Assembly: GCF_023914155.1 (NCBI RefSeq) | Contig: NZ_JAMWYS010000036.1 | Coordinates: 62,001 to 126,000 of the forward strand | Source of the DNA: Solitalea agri | GTDB taxonomy: Bacteria; Bacteroidota; Bacteroidia; Sphingobacteriales; Sphingobacteriaceae | Direction of reading: 5' to 3' | DNA length: 64,000 nt | In this document: piece after piece, positions 54,948 to 64,000 of the stretch | Layout of the letters: each line of letters begins with the position of its first letter | How positions within the stretch are numbered: position 1 is the first letter of the stretch | The notes under the pieces: model-generated | Database searches by the model: none | Told to the model about the DNA's origin: nothing | What the model saw: the letters and a program-made list of their open reading frames with translations, nothing else | Translations under genes and position numbers: made by a program

Positions 54948-55346
54948 TTATGATTGCTTTAATTTAGCTTCCATACTTAAAGTAGTATGTGGAACAGCAC
55001 GTAAACGTTCTTTTGGAATCAGTTTACCGGTTTCACGGCAAATACCATAAGTTTTGTTTTCGATACGCACCAAAGCCGCTTCAAGATTTTCAATAAATTT
55101 CTTTTGACGGGCCGCCAATTGATTCACATGCTCTTTCTCCAATGTTGCCGATCCATCTTCTAACGCTTTAAATGTTCCTGCAGTATCATCAGTTCCATTT
55201 TCATTGGGATTACTTAAGCTTGTAGCCAAAATATGCAACTCAGCTTTTGCTTTGTTAAGTTTATCCAGAATAAGGTCTTTAAACTCCTGAAGTTCAATGT
55301 CTGAATATCTGGTTTTTTCAGTCACCTGGGTTCCATTATTATCCAT
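54948..55346 (-). CDS. DksA/TraR-type protein with a lost zinc finger
   Basis: A 132-residue protein with the coiled-coil and C-terminal layout of DksA/TraR regulators. The coiled coil spans about residues 15-95 (KLNKAKAELHILATS; HVNQLAARQKKFIENLEAALVRI). The C-terminal motif YGICRETGKLIPKERLRAVP keeps only one of the four zinc-binding cysteines, the others being Thr, Arg and Pro. This cysteine-poor form is common in Bacteroidota. It probably acts on RNA polymerase, but the zinc site is absent. It lies between lspA and ileS on one strand. Confidence 0.85.
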   Translation of the reverse strand: MDNNGTQVTEKTRYSDIELQEFKDLILDKLNKAKAELHILATSLSNPNENGTDDTAGTFKALEDGSATLEKEHVNQLAARQKKFIENLEAALVRIENKTYGICRETGKLIPKERLRAVPHTTLSMEAKLKQS

Positions 55347-55375
55347 GATGTTTTCTCTTTTCCTTTTGTTTAAGT

Positions 55376-58300
55376 TTAAATGCGCTCTATCTCAATTTTT
55401 AGATTAGTATCTTCTATTTCTATCGTGTCTGCGGTGTTAAAACCTGACTCTGTCAAATCAAAATTAGTGCCTAAAATCTCGGCGCTAATGTATGGTAAAA
55501 AGTTCTTGACAGCAGTATCTACCAAATCATTCGACTCGAGTTTAACATTAATCTTATCAGTAACCTCAAAACCCTTGTCTTTTCTAAGGTTTTGAATTCT
55601 GTTAATCAACTCACGTGCAATACCTTCCTGTTTAAGATCATCTGTTATAGTAACATCTAAAGCAACTGTAAGTTTGCCCATGTTGGTTACTAACCAGCCC
55701 GGAATATCTTCTGAAAGAATTTCAACATCTACTACTTCCAGCTTAAATGCTTCACCATTCAGGTGTAGGTTAAAGAAGCCGTCTCGCTCAATTGAAGTAA
55801 TATCTTCTTGTGAGAAATTACCTACAGCCTGGCTCACTTCTTTCATCATTTTACCAACTTTTGGCCCTAAGGTTTTAAAGTTAGGTTTGATTTTTTTAAC
55901 CAGAATTCCTGCTGTATCAAGTATATACTGTATTTCCTTAATATTTGTTTCAGAGAGGATTAAGTCTTTTACTTTCTCCACTTTAGCCTGAAACTCATTG
56001 TCAAGTACTGGCAATAAAATCTTATTAAGCGGTTGACGAACTTTTATGTCAACTTTCTTACGAAGTGAAAGCACCATTGAAGAAATATCCTGCGCCATGG
56101 CCATACGTTCTTCAAGCTCCTTGTCTACTTCTGACTCATTTACTATAGGAAAATCAGACAAATGCACTGATTCAACTTTATGACGACCGCTTACCGCATT
56201 AAGGTCAGTAAATAAGCGCTCGCTATAAAACGGTGCAATCGGAGACATTAGCTGCGCGATGGTCTCTAAACATCTGTATAATGTTTGATAAGCGGAAACC
56301 TTATCTTGGGTATAATCACCCTTCCAGAAACGACGACGGCATAAACGAACATACCAGTTACTCAAATGCTCATCAACAAATGATTGAATAGCGCGAGCAG
56401 CTTTGGTAGGCTCATAGTCAGCATAACATTCATCAACCTCTTTAATCAATGAATTAAGCAAGGAAATGATCCAACGATCAATTTCCGGACGTTCAGCTAA
56501 AGGCACCTCTGCTTCATTGTACTTAAAGCCATCAATATTTGCATAAAGAGTAAAGAATGAATAGGTGTTGTAAAGCGTTCCGAAGAATTTACGACGAACT
56601 TCATCTAAGCCTTCTAGATTGAATTTTAGGTTATCCCAAGGAGAAGCGTTAGAGATCATGTACCAACGCGTAGCATCGGCACTGTATTTACTAATGGTTT
56701 CAAATGGATCAACAGCATTGCCCAAACGTTTAGACATTTTGTTCCCGTTTTTATCCAATACTAACCCATTTGAAACAACATTTTTGAATGCTACCGAATC
56801 AAATAACATTACTGCAATTGCATGCAAGGTAAAGAACCATCCACGGGTTTGATCAACACCTTCTGCAATGAAGTCGGCAGGGTAGCTTAAGTCAAATATT
56901 TCTTTATTTTCAAATGGATAATGCCATTGAGCATAAGGCATCGCTCCAGAATCAAACCAAACGTCGATCAGATCAGACTCGCGATAAAGCGTTTTACCGT
57001 TTTTAACGAAAACAATATCATCAACATACGGACGATGCAGGTCATGGCCATTCGTTTTGATTTTCTCAAGATAAGTTACGTTAGCCTGAGTTTCTTCAGC
57101 AGATAATAAGCCAGACGCAACTGCTTCTTCCAGGTGTTTTTGAAGATCAGCCACAGCGCCAACGCATACTTCTTCTTCTGCATCAACACTTCTCCAGATA
57201 GGAAGGGGAGTTCCCCAATAACGAGAGCGAGAAAGGTTCCAGTCAACTAAATTTTCCAGCCAGTTCCCAAAACGACCTGTTCCGGTCGATTCAGGTTTCC
57301 AGTTAATAGTTTTATTCAGTTCAACCATGCGATCTTTTAACGCAGTGGTTTTAATGAACCATGAATCTAATGGATAGTATAAAACCGGTTTATCGGTACG
57401 CCAGCAATGAGGGTAGCTGTGTTCATATTTCTCGACCTTAAATGCACGGTTTTCTTCTTTTAATTTGATGGCAATAAGCACATCTGTAGGCTTGAAATCT
57501 TCGGCGGTGCGTTCTGCATCAGAATAATATTCTTCTTTAACATAACGACCAGCAAATTCACCAGCTGTCTCTATAAAACGACCTTGGCGATCAACTAAGG
57601 TTAATGAACCAATTCCGTTTTGCTTGGCAACACGAAAGTCGTCAGCGCCAAATGAAGGCGCAATGTGAACAATACCGGTACCATCTTCAGTAGTAACAAA
57701 GTCGCCAACAATTACCCTGAAAGCATCGCCGTTATCAGGCTGAACAAAAGGCAAAAGCTGCTCGTAACGGATTCCATCTAAATCACTGCCTTTAACAGAA
57801 CCAACTATCTTGAATGGAATAGCTTTATCTCCTGCATTATAGCTTTCCATTGGTATATCCTCATTCTTTTCTGAGAAATACTTTCTGAAAAGATCTTTAG
57901 CTAAGACAACCGTTACAGGTTCAAATGTGTATTGGTTAAAAGTATTTACAATTACATACTCAATGTTTTTACCAACTGCCAAAGCGGTATTTGAAGGTAA
58001 GGTCCAAGGAGTGGTTGTCCATGCCAGGAAGAAACAGTTTTGAGCGTTTAAGGAGGCTCCACTGATAAAATGCTCGATTTTTTTAACGCCTTCCTCAGTT
58101 ACTTTAAACTGGGCCACAATGGTAGTGTCTTTTACCATTTTGTAGGTTCCTGGTTGGTTAAGTTCGTGGGAGCTTAATCCCGTTCCTGCGGCAGGAGAGA
58201 AAGGCTGGATTGTATAACCTTTGTATAACAATCCTTTTTTATATAATTCGCTTAGTAAATACCAAAGCGTTTCAATATAGTCGTTTTCGTAGGTGATATA

Positions 58301-58741
58301 AGGATTTTCAATATCAACCCAATAGCCCATTTTAACGGTCAGGTCGTTCCATATATCAGTATATTTCATAACCTCCTTGCGGCAGGCATGGTTGTAATCG
58401 TCAACAGAAATCTTTTTACCAATATCTTCCTTGGTAATTCCTAAGGCTTTTTCAACTGCAAGCTCAATCGGTAAGCCATGGGTATCCCAACCCGCTTTTC
58501 GCTTTACCTGAAACCCTTTTAAAGTTTTATATCTACAGAAAATATCCTTAATAGCACGGGCCATAACATGGTGAATACCAGGCATTCCGTTAGCAGAAGG
58601 GGGGCCTTCGTAAAAATTGTAGGGTTTTGAAGCAGGACGAGAGCTTACGCTCTTTTCGAAAATCTTTTCATTTTCCCAAAACGATAATACTTCGTTTCCA
58701 ATTGCCGATAAATCTAACTGTTTATATTCTCTGTATTTCAA
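55376..58741 (-). CDS. ileS: Isoleucyl-tRNA synthetase
   Basis: A 1121-residue class I aminoacyl-tRNA synthetase. The HIGH-type motif reads GIHHVMA (about residue 54-60), and the second class I motif is KMSKRLGN, with the editing domain between them (WTTTPWTLPSNTALAVG; GTGIVHIAPSFGADD). The C-terminal ~150 residues carry the DUF5915-type extension seen in long IleS. The start codon is TTG 58741, 29 bases upstream of the DksA-like gene in gene order. Length is normal for this phylum. Confidence 0.97.
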   Translation of the reverse strand: MKYREYKQLDLSAIGNEVLSFWENEKIFEKSVSSRPASKPYNFYEGPPSANGMPGIHHVMARAIKDIFCRYKTLKGFQVKRKAGWDTHGLPIELAVEKALGITKEDIGKKISVDDYNHACRKEVMKYTDIWNDLTVKMGYWVDIENPYITYENDYIETLWYLLSELYKKGLLYKGYTIQPFSPAAGTGLSSHELNQPGTYKMVKDTTIVAQFKVTEEGVKKIEHFISGASLNAQNCFFLAWTTTPWTLPSNTALAVGKNIEYVIVNTFNQYTFEPVTVVLAKDLFRKYFSEKNEDIPMESYNAGDKAIPFKIVGSVKGSDLDGIRYEQLLPFVQPDNGDAFRVIVGDFVTTEDGTGIVHIAPSFGADDFRVAKQNGIGSLTLVDRQGRFIETAGEFAGRYVKEEYYSDAERTAEDFKPTDVLIAIKLKEENRAFKVEKYEHSYPHCWRTDKPVLYYPLDSWFIKTTALKDRMVELNKTINWKPESTGTGRFGNWLENLVDWNLSRSRYWGTPLPIWRSVDAEEEVCVGAVADLQKHLEEAVASGLLSAEETQANVTYLEKIKTNGHDLHRPYVDDIVFVKNGKTLYRESDLIDVWFDSGAMPYAQWHYPFENKEIFDLSYPADFIAEGVDQTRGWFFTLHAIAVMLFDSVAFKNVVSNGLVLDKNGNKMSKRLGNAVDPFETISKYSADATRWYMISNASPWDNLKFNLEGLDEVRRKFFGTLYNTYSFFTLYANIDGFKYNEAEVPLAERPEIDRWIISLLNSLIKEVDECYADYEPTKAARAIQSFVDEHLSNWYVRLCRRRFWKGDYTQDKVSAYQTLYRCLETIAQLMSPIAPFYSERLFTDLNAVSGRHKVESVHLSDFPIVNESEVDKELEERMAMAQDISSMVLSLRKKVDIKVRQPLNKILLPVLDNEFQAKVEKVKDLILSETNIKEIQYILDTAGILVKKIKPNFKTLGPKVGKMMKEVSQAVGNFSQEDITSIERDGFFNLHLNGEAFKLEVVDVEILSEDIPGWLVTNMGKLTVALDVTITDDLKQEGIARELINRIQNLRKDKGFEVTDKINVKLESNDLVDTAVKNFLPYISAEILGTNFDLTESGFNTADTIEIEDTNLKIEIERI

Positions 58742-59150
58742 AGCCTTAAAAACTAATCTGATGTGTGTTTAAAATTGGACGCAAAGTTAAAGTTTTTACT
58801 CCAAATTTTTGATTTTCTTTTAAGGCAAAGACAGAAGGAAAGAGATATGTTAATTAAAGAACAATCAGATTAATAGAAAGAAATATTTCTTTTGTAAAGC
58901 GCTGAGATACATAAAGTTTATGAATTTTGATAAACTTATAGTTACGATAATTCGTTAACTTAGTATACAATTAACTTTTATTTTATTGGCATTATTTTTT
59001 TAGCTGGAAATTAATTAACTTAATATTAGGTTTTTACGCAGGTTATGATTTACCCTTTTATCCATCTTAAGCAGTAAAGGTATCAACCTATAATTTTGTT
59101 TCTTAAATATTATCTAAAAACTAACTTGTTAACGCTCTAATTCTGCCTTA
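58742..59150. promoter_or_regulatory. Divergent AT-rich intergenic region
   Basis: 409 bases between ileS and the XRE gene hold no gene. An 8-bp inverted repeat AAGTTTAT/ATAAACTT is centred near 58925, and TTAACTTA-type words occur three times (about 58952, 58970, 59013). TAATTTTG at 59091-59098 matches the -7 pattern of the phylum and could drive the XRE gene 53 bases later, but no -33 TTTG is present at the right distance. Confidence 0.4.
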
Positions 59151-59471
59151 ATGAACTCAATAGGTAAAAATATTAAATCGCTCCGACAGTCGAGGAACTG
59201 GTCACAGGAACAGGTTGCAACGAAGCTAGGAATTACCGCGCCGGCTTTTTCAAAGATTGAAAGTGGATTTACTGATATCAACTTCTCAAGATTAGATCAG
59301 ATAGCGCAGTTGTTCGGTCTTTCTGCAGTTGAGTTAATTACTTATCATAATCAGGAAGAACAGAAAAAGTACAATAGCGAACTCCAGCAGTTAAAAGACA
59401 AATTAGCTCTTAGAGAAGCTGAGATCATCGAACTTCAGAAAAAAGTAATTTCATTGCTTGAGAAAAGTTAG
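59151..59471 (+). CDS. XRE-family HTH regulator with C-terminal coiled coil
   Basis: A 106-residue DNA-binding protein. Residues 5-60 are a Cro/cI-type helix-turn-helix (IKSLRQSRNWSQEQVATKLGI; SKIESG), and residues ~70-105 form a short coiled coil (NSELQQLKDKLALREAEIIELQKKV), probably for dimerisation. It has a standalone + strand position with an RND exporter gene convergent on it, 5 bases after the stop. The operator and target genes are not visible. Confidence 0.88.
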   Translation: MNSIGKNIKSLRQSRNWSQEQVATKLGITAPAFSKIESGFTDINFSRLDQIAQLFGLSAVELITYHNQEEQKKYNSELQQLKDKLALREAEIIELQKKVISLLEKS

Positions 59472-59476
59472 ACTAA

Positions 59477-61843
59477 TTAATCGTTACCGTTTTCTGTTAA
59501 ATCCATGTTCATTTGAACTAATGGATGTGCAATTTTTTTGCGGTTAATGCGCTGCTCTAGACTTAGCAGCAGCGCAGGTACCAAAATCAAGTTTGATAAT
59601 AATGCTACTAACAGGGTAATAGATACCAAAATGCCGAGCCACATAGTCCCCTGGAAGTTAGAAGCCGCAAAAATTCCAAAACCAAAGAATAAAATTCCTG
59701 CTGCATAAATCATGCTTACTCCGGTTTCGCTTAGAGCCAAAGCTATAGCTTTAGATATGGTATTGTTGGGGTTTTCGAGTTCCTGGCGATATTTGGTTAA
59801 AAAGTAAATTGTTTGGTCATTGGCCAATCCGAACGCTACGCTAAAGATGAGAATGGTTGATGGTTTTAGATTGATGCCCGCATAGCCCATAATGCCGGCG
59901 GTAAAAATCAGTGAAATAATATTCGGAATTAATGCAATGCCATTCATCCTTAATGAGCGGAACAGAATAAAAATAATCACTGATATTAGACCAATAGCCA
60001 ATAAAAGACTTTCCTTTAAATTTTCAACCAGATAGTCGGTTCCTTTTACGAAAATTCGGCTAGAGCCGGTAAATACCACGTTAAATTTATCTTTCGGGAA
60101 GATAGAATCGGTACGTGCCTCAAGCTCTTTCAGAAGCACATTCATTTTTTCCGAACCAATATCGGCCATTTGAAAACTTACACGAGTTTCGCTTTTATCT
60201 TTATTTATAAAGGCTTTCAACATGCTTCCGGAGTCTTTACCTCCCGATTTACCTGCATACGAAAGAATAAACGCTTGTTCCATATTATTGGGTAAACGAT
60301 ATTGTGAAGGATTACCATTGTAAAAACCTTGAGTGGCCATCTTTAAAACTTCATCCAGCGAAAGAGCTCTGGAAATCTCCGGATAAGAAGAAACCATGTT
60401 TTGAAATTTATCAATGCGATGAATGAAAGATGAATTCATTACACCGTTGCGCTTTTTGGTATCAATACTCACTTCTAAAGGAAGAACGCCATCAAAGTTT
60501 TTTTCAAAAAACTTCAGGTCCTTGTAAATCGGATCATTTTTAGGCAAATCATCTACAACAAATCCATTTGCACGCATCTTGGTTACTCCATAAAGGGCAA
60601 TGGCAACAATAACTGCAGAGGTAATGTAAATGGCCTTGCGGTGATGAAAAACGAGGTAATCAATTTTCTTTAGAAATGCAGTGATGCGTTTTGCTTCAAG
60701 GTGACGTGTATGCTTGGTTGATGGAGCCGGAAGGAAGCTGAAAATTATCGGTACCATAATCATTGAACAGATGTAAGTTGCAATGATATTAATCGCAGCT
60801 ACATGTCCGAATTCCGTTAAAATAGCGCTATTGGTAAATGAGAATACACCAAAGCCGATTGCTGCAGAAACGTTTGCAAGCAAAGCTGTAGGACCAATTT
60901 TTTGAATGGCTACAGCCAACGAATGCATTTTGTCGCCGGTTTTCTTAAACTCGTTATGATACTTGTTTAATATTAAAACACTGTTTGGAATACCAATGAT
61001 TACGATTAATGCCGGAACAATTCCAAGCAGTAATGAAATTTGGTAGTTGAACAAAGCAATAACCCCTAAGGCCCAAATCACTCCGTTGATAACCACTAAA
61101 AGAGGGAAGAAGACAGCATGGAATTGTCGGAAGAACATGGCTAAAACTATTCCTGTTGCAATTAAGGCCAGCAGTAGAAACAGTACGAATTCCTTAGCAA
61201 TTTTATCTGATAGTTTGCTTCTAACCCATGGCAGGCCTGAATAATGAAGCTCAACTTTGTGTTTTTGAGCAAATGTTTCGGCAAGCTGATTGATGTTGTT
61301 TACAATTTTGCCTCGGTATTTCGAATTCAGAATTTGCTTGTCGAAGGTTATGGCCATTAAGGTAGCTCCATTTTTTGTGTTGAACAAAAGTCCATCATAA
61401 AACTTCAAGCCTTCAATCTTTTGTTTTAAGGAATCAACAGCGGTTTGTGATGCTGTCGCTTGAGTAACAACAGGGGCTAAGACAAATTTTCTTGTGGAGG
61501 TGTCTTTTTTCAATTCAAAAACTCTTCCGATTGATAGCACTTCTTGAATGCCTCTTATTGATTTAATATCATTGCTTAATTTCGACCAGTCATTAAAAGC
61601 ATCTTTCTCCCAAATTCGTTTATCATTTACGCCGATCACCAAAACAGCTCCATCTTCTCCAAATTTCGATTTAAATTTATTGTATTCTACATAAGAAGGA
61701 TCGTCTAGGGGAAGTACCTTGCTACCTGCATATGCCAGTTGAAGATCCTTACTATGGTAGGCCATAAAAGCGGTAACACATAGGATACAGATGAGTAAAA
61801 TATATCGATTTTTAAGAATGAAGTTCGAAATAAATGTCCACAT
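59477..61843 (-). CDS. MMPL/RND-superfamily exporter
   Basis: A 788-residue inner-membrane protein with two copies of one helix, a large periplasmic domain and five helices, the standard RND layout. The first half has a sterol-sensing-domain-like stretch (LLGIVPALIVIIGIPNSVLILNKYHNEF) and the second has IFSVAFGLANDQTIYFLTKYRQEL, where the usual charged residues for proton coupling would be. It belongs with the MMPL/hydrophobe exporters rather than the tripartite drug pumps. The cargo is unknown. Confidence 0.87.
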   Translation of the reverse strand: MWTFISNFILKNRYILLICILCVTAFMAYHSKDLQLAYAGSKVLPLDDPSYVEYNKFKSKFGEDGAVLVIGVNDKRIWEKDAFNDWSKLSNDIKSIRGIQEVLSIGRVFELKKDTSTRKFVLAPVVTQATASQTAVDSLKQKIEGLKFYDGLLFNTKNGATLMAITFDKQILNSKYRGKIVNNINQLAETFAQKHKVELHYSGLPWVRSKLSDKIAKEFVLFLLLALIATGIVLAMFFRQFHAVFFPLLVVINGVIWALGVIALFNYQISLLLGIVPALIVIIGIPNSVLILNKYHNEFKKTGDKMHSLAVAIQKIGPTALLANVSAAIGFGVFSFTNSAILTEFGHVAAINIIATYICSMIMVPIIFSFLPAPSTKHTRHLEAKRITAFLKKIDYLVFHHRKAIYITSAVIVAIALYGVTKMRANGFVVDDLPKNDPIYKDLKFFEKNFDGVLPLEVSIDTKKRNGVMNSSFIHRIDKFQNMVSSYPEISRALSLDEVLKMATQGFYNGNPSQYRLPNNMEQAFILSYAGKSGGKDSGSMLKAFINKDKSETRVSFQMADIGSEKMNVLLKELEARTDSIFPKDKFNVVFTGSSRIFVKGTDYLVENLKESLLLAIGLISVIIFILFRSLRMNGIALIPNIISLIFTAGIMGYAGINLKPSTILIFSVAFGLANDQTIYFLTKYRQELENPNNTISKAIALALSETGVSMIYAAGILFFGFGIFAASNFQGTMWLGILVSITLLVALLSNLILVPALLLSLEQRINRKKIAHPLVQMNMDLTENGND

Positions 61844-61932
61844 GGTTTGAAAAATAAGCGAAGCGAAAGTACGTATTTACTTTGATTTGCGATTTTTGAT
61901 TTAAGTTTGATAACTCATTTAAACGCTAAAAA

Positions 61933-62667
61933 TTGTCGGCACTGCAAAAAACCAGAGGAATTGTTTTGAGAACCACTAACTATGCTGAAAGCAGTATGGT
62001 AGTGTTTGTTTTTACCGAGCAATTTGGCTTACAGTCGTTTATAGTAAATGGGGTGCGAAAGCCTAAAGCTAAATTTCCAGCCAGTTTGTTTCAACCATTG
62101 AATCTGGTTGAAATGGTGATTTATTATAAAAATACCGGCGGTTTGCAGCGTATTTCAGAGTTAAGAAATTCTCCACCTTATACATCATCACCTTTTCATC
62201 TGATAAAAAGCAGCATTCTTCAATTTTTAAATGAGGTGATCTATAAATGTTTGAAGCAAGAAACGGAAGAGCCTCAGTTATTTTCTTTTGTTTATAATTC
62301 ATTGCAGTATTTAGATGTTTATCAGGGAAGTCCAACCAACTTTCATTTGATTTTTCTGGTGCATCTTGCCAGGTTTTTAGGGTTTTACCCAGTTGTTAAT
62401 GATGAATTGACTAACGAATATTTCGACTTAAAAGACGCAGTGTTTACCAATGTAAGACCAATGCATTCGCAAGTGGTTGTTCAGCCTTATAGCGGTTACA
62501 TATCCCAACTTATGCAGTTAAACTTTGAACATATGGAACAACTTCGGATTAGTTCTGCTGAGCGAAAAGTGCTATTGCATGCTTTAATTAACTACTATGA
62601 GTTACATGTAGATAATTTTGGGAAGTTAAAATCATTTGAAGTACTCGAAGAGGTGCTTGGAGCTTAA
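61933..62667 (+). CDS. recO: DNA repair protein RecO
   Basis: A 244-residue RecO, which helps load RecA on single-stranded DNA with RecR. The N-terminal OB-fold is visible in TRGIVLRTTNYAESSMVVFVFTEQFG and NGVRKPKAKFPASLFQPLNLVEM; the helical C-terminal domain is shorter in cysteines than the classical form. The start is TTG 61933, since no ATG precedes the conserved start of the OB-fold. It is a single gene ahead of the tRNA pair. Confidence 0.92.
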   Translation: MSALQKTRGIVLRTTNYAESSMVVFVFTEQFGLQSFIVNGVRKPKAKFPASLFQPLNLVEMVIYYKNTGGLQRISELRNSPPYTSSPFHLIKSSILQFLNEVIYKCLKQETEEPQLFSFVYNSLQYLDVYQGSPTNFHLIFLVHLARFLGFYPVVNDELTNEYFDLKDAVFTNVRPMHSQVVVQPYSGYISQLMQLNFEHMEQLRISSAERKVLLHALINYYELHVDNFGKLKSFEVLEEVLGA

Positions 62668-62755
62668 TAGTTCTGTGGATTGTTAAATTGATGTGAAAAT
62701 TTCTGGCTGATAATCAGTAGGTTTTTAATGGCTCAAAGATTTTTTCAAAAAACAT

Positions 62756-62786
62756 TTTGCGTTTTATAAAAAAGACCTCATATTTG
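62756..62786 (+). promoter_or_regulatory. Promoter of the tRNA-Val pair
   Basis: TTTG at 62756-62759 and TATTTG at 62781-62786 (19-21 base spacing) match the Bacteroidota -33/-7 consensus well. The first tRNA begins 16 bases downstream. Confidence 0.65.
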
Positions 62787-62801
62787 CAGTCCCAAAACGA
62801 T

Positions 62802-62876
62802 GGGAGATTAGCTCAGCTGGTTCAGAGCACCTGCCTTACAAGCAGGGGGTCACTGGTTCGAACCCAGTATCTCCCA
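62802..62876 (+). tRNA. tRNA-Val (anticodon TAC), copy 1
   Basis: A 75-base cloverleaf: acceptor GGGAGAT with ATCTCCC, D-arm AGCTCAG-type, anticodon stem CCTGC/GCAGG with loop CTTACAA (TAC at 34-36), and the T-arm with GGTTCGAACCC. CCA is not encoded. It is identical to copy 2. Confidence 0.96.
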
Positions 62877-62900
62877 CTAGAATTAAATAACCATCGTTTA

Positions 62901-62975
62901 GGGAGATTAGCTCAGCTGGTTCAGAGCACCTGCCTTACAAGCAGGGGGTCACTGGTTCGAACCCAGTATCTCCCA
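62901..62975 (+). tRNA. tRNA-Val (anticodon TAC), copy 2
   Basis: Identical over all 75 bases to copy 1 and separated from it by 24 bases of unrelated sequence. They are almost certainly co-transcribed from the promoter at 62756-62786. Confidence 0.96.
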
Positions 62976-62984
62976 CAAAATCTA

Positions 62985-63014
62985 AAGCTTCAGAAATTCT
63001 GAGGCTTTTTTTTT
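62985..63014 (+). terminator. Terminator of the tRNA-Val pair
   Basis: AAGCTTCAGA (62985-62994) pairs with TCTGAGGCTT (62998-63007) with one G-U pair, followed by nine T. Confidence 0.88.

Positions 63015-64000
<986 letters not shown>

Noticed and set aside
62757-63002. An 81-codon open frame with a duplicated peptide
   Set aside because: It is produced by translating across the two identical tRNA-Val genes.

Overview
The window is one contiguous stretch of an AT-rich chromosome from a Bacteroidota bacterium. It is most like the Sphingobacteriales (Pedobacter/Solitalea type); that placement is inferred from gene content, not from a database match. Supporting signs are gldKLMN of the type IX secretion system, a SusC/SusD pair, alternative complex III joined to cytochrome oxidase, DUF3857, DUF4271 and DUF4286 proteins, a GH97 start, weak Shine-Dalgarno sites with several TTG starts, and a tRNA promoter with the Bacteroidota -33 TTTG / -7 TATTTG pattern. 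No plasmid, phage, integrase, transposase, CRISPR or rRNA gene is visible.

Region 1 (1-11503) is an aerobic respiration operon on the + strand. It runs actC (cut by the window edge), actD, actE, actF, then coxB, coxA, heme A synthase, heme O synthase, two subunit III-type proteins, subunit IV, a Sco-like protein without any cysteine, a DUF420 protein carrying an EF-hand-type loop, and a small membrane protein with a CPMC motif. Together they encode the menaquinol-to-oxygen branch and its heme and copper assembly. A 9-bp stem-loop separates coxA from ctaA.

Region 2 (11504-31101) is mixed housekeeping and envelope content: DUF983, DUF2461, an OmpA-type lipoprotein, an NTF2-like secreted protein, rfbC, DUF4286, a YdjC-type deacetylase, a TPR protein, a shortened MoeA-like protein, and an S9-peptidase-like lipoprotein that has lost its catalytic Ser and His. 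That lipoprotein sits directly in front of a sensor kinase/response regulator pair. Next come two DUF3857 transglutaminase-like proteins (one with the catalytic Cys, one without), a UbiA-family protein, a membrane metallophosphoesterase and a double-GNAT protein.

Region 3 (31102-42305) has a MoxR-type ATPase and a VWA protein separated by a 260-bp repeat structure, a DUF4440 protein with a doubtful start, an orphan SusC/SusD pair, a cupin_8/JmjC-like protein and hemW. A decayed 0.9-kb gap follows, holding a frameshifted aspartyl-hydroxylase-like remnant and an 11-bp minisatellite.

Region 4 (42306-49040) has DUF4271 and hemD-like genes, a strong terminator, then gldK-gldL-gldM-gldN, the core and motor of the T9SS and gliding apparatus. 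Region 5 (49108-64000) has uvrC, an unknown protein with faint kinase-like motifs, a SIMPL protein, a membrane-anchored trypsin-like protease, lspA, a DksA/TraR-like protein, ileS, an XRE regulator, an RND exporter, recO, two identical tandem tRNA-Val genes, and the start of a GH97 glycosidase that runs off the window.

No clearly new multi-gene system is proven here. The best candidates for something undescribed are the pseudo-peptidase lipoprotein next to the two-component system (19376-23686), the cysteine-free Sco-like protein paired with a CPMC membrane protein in the oxidase operon, and the repeat element between the MoxR ATPase and the VWA gene.
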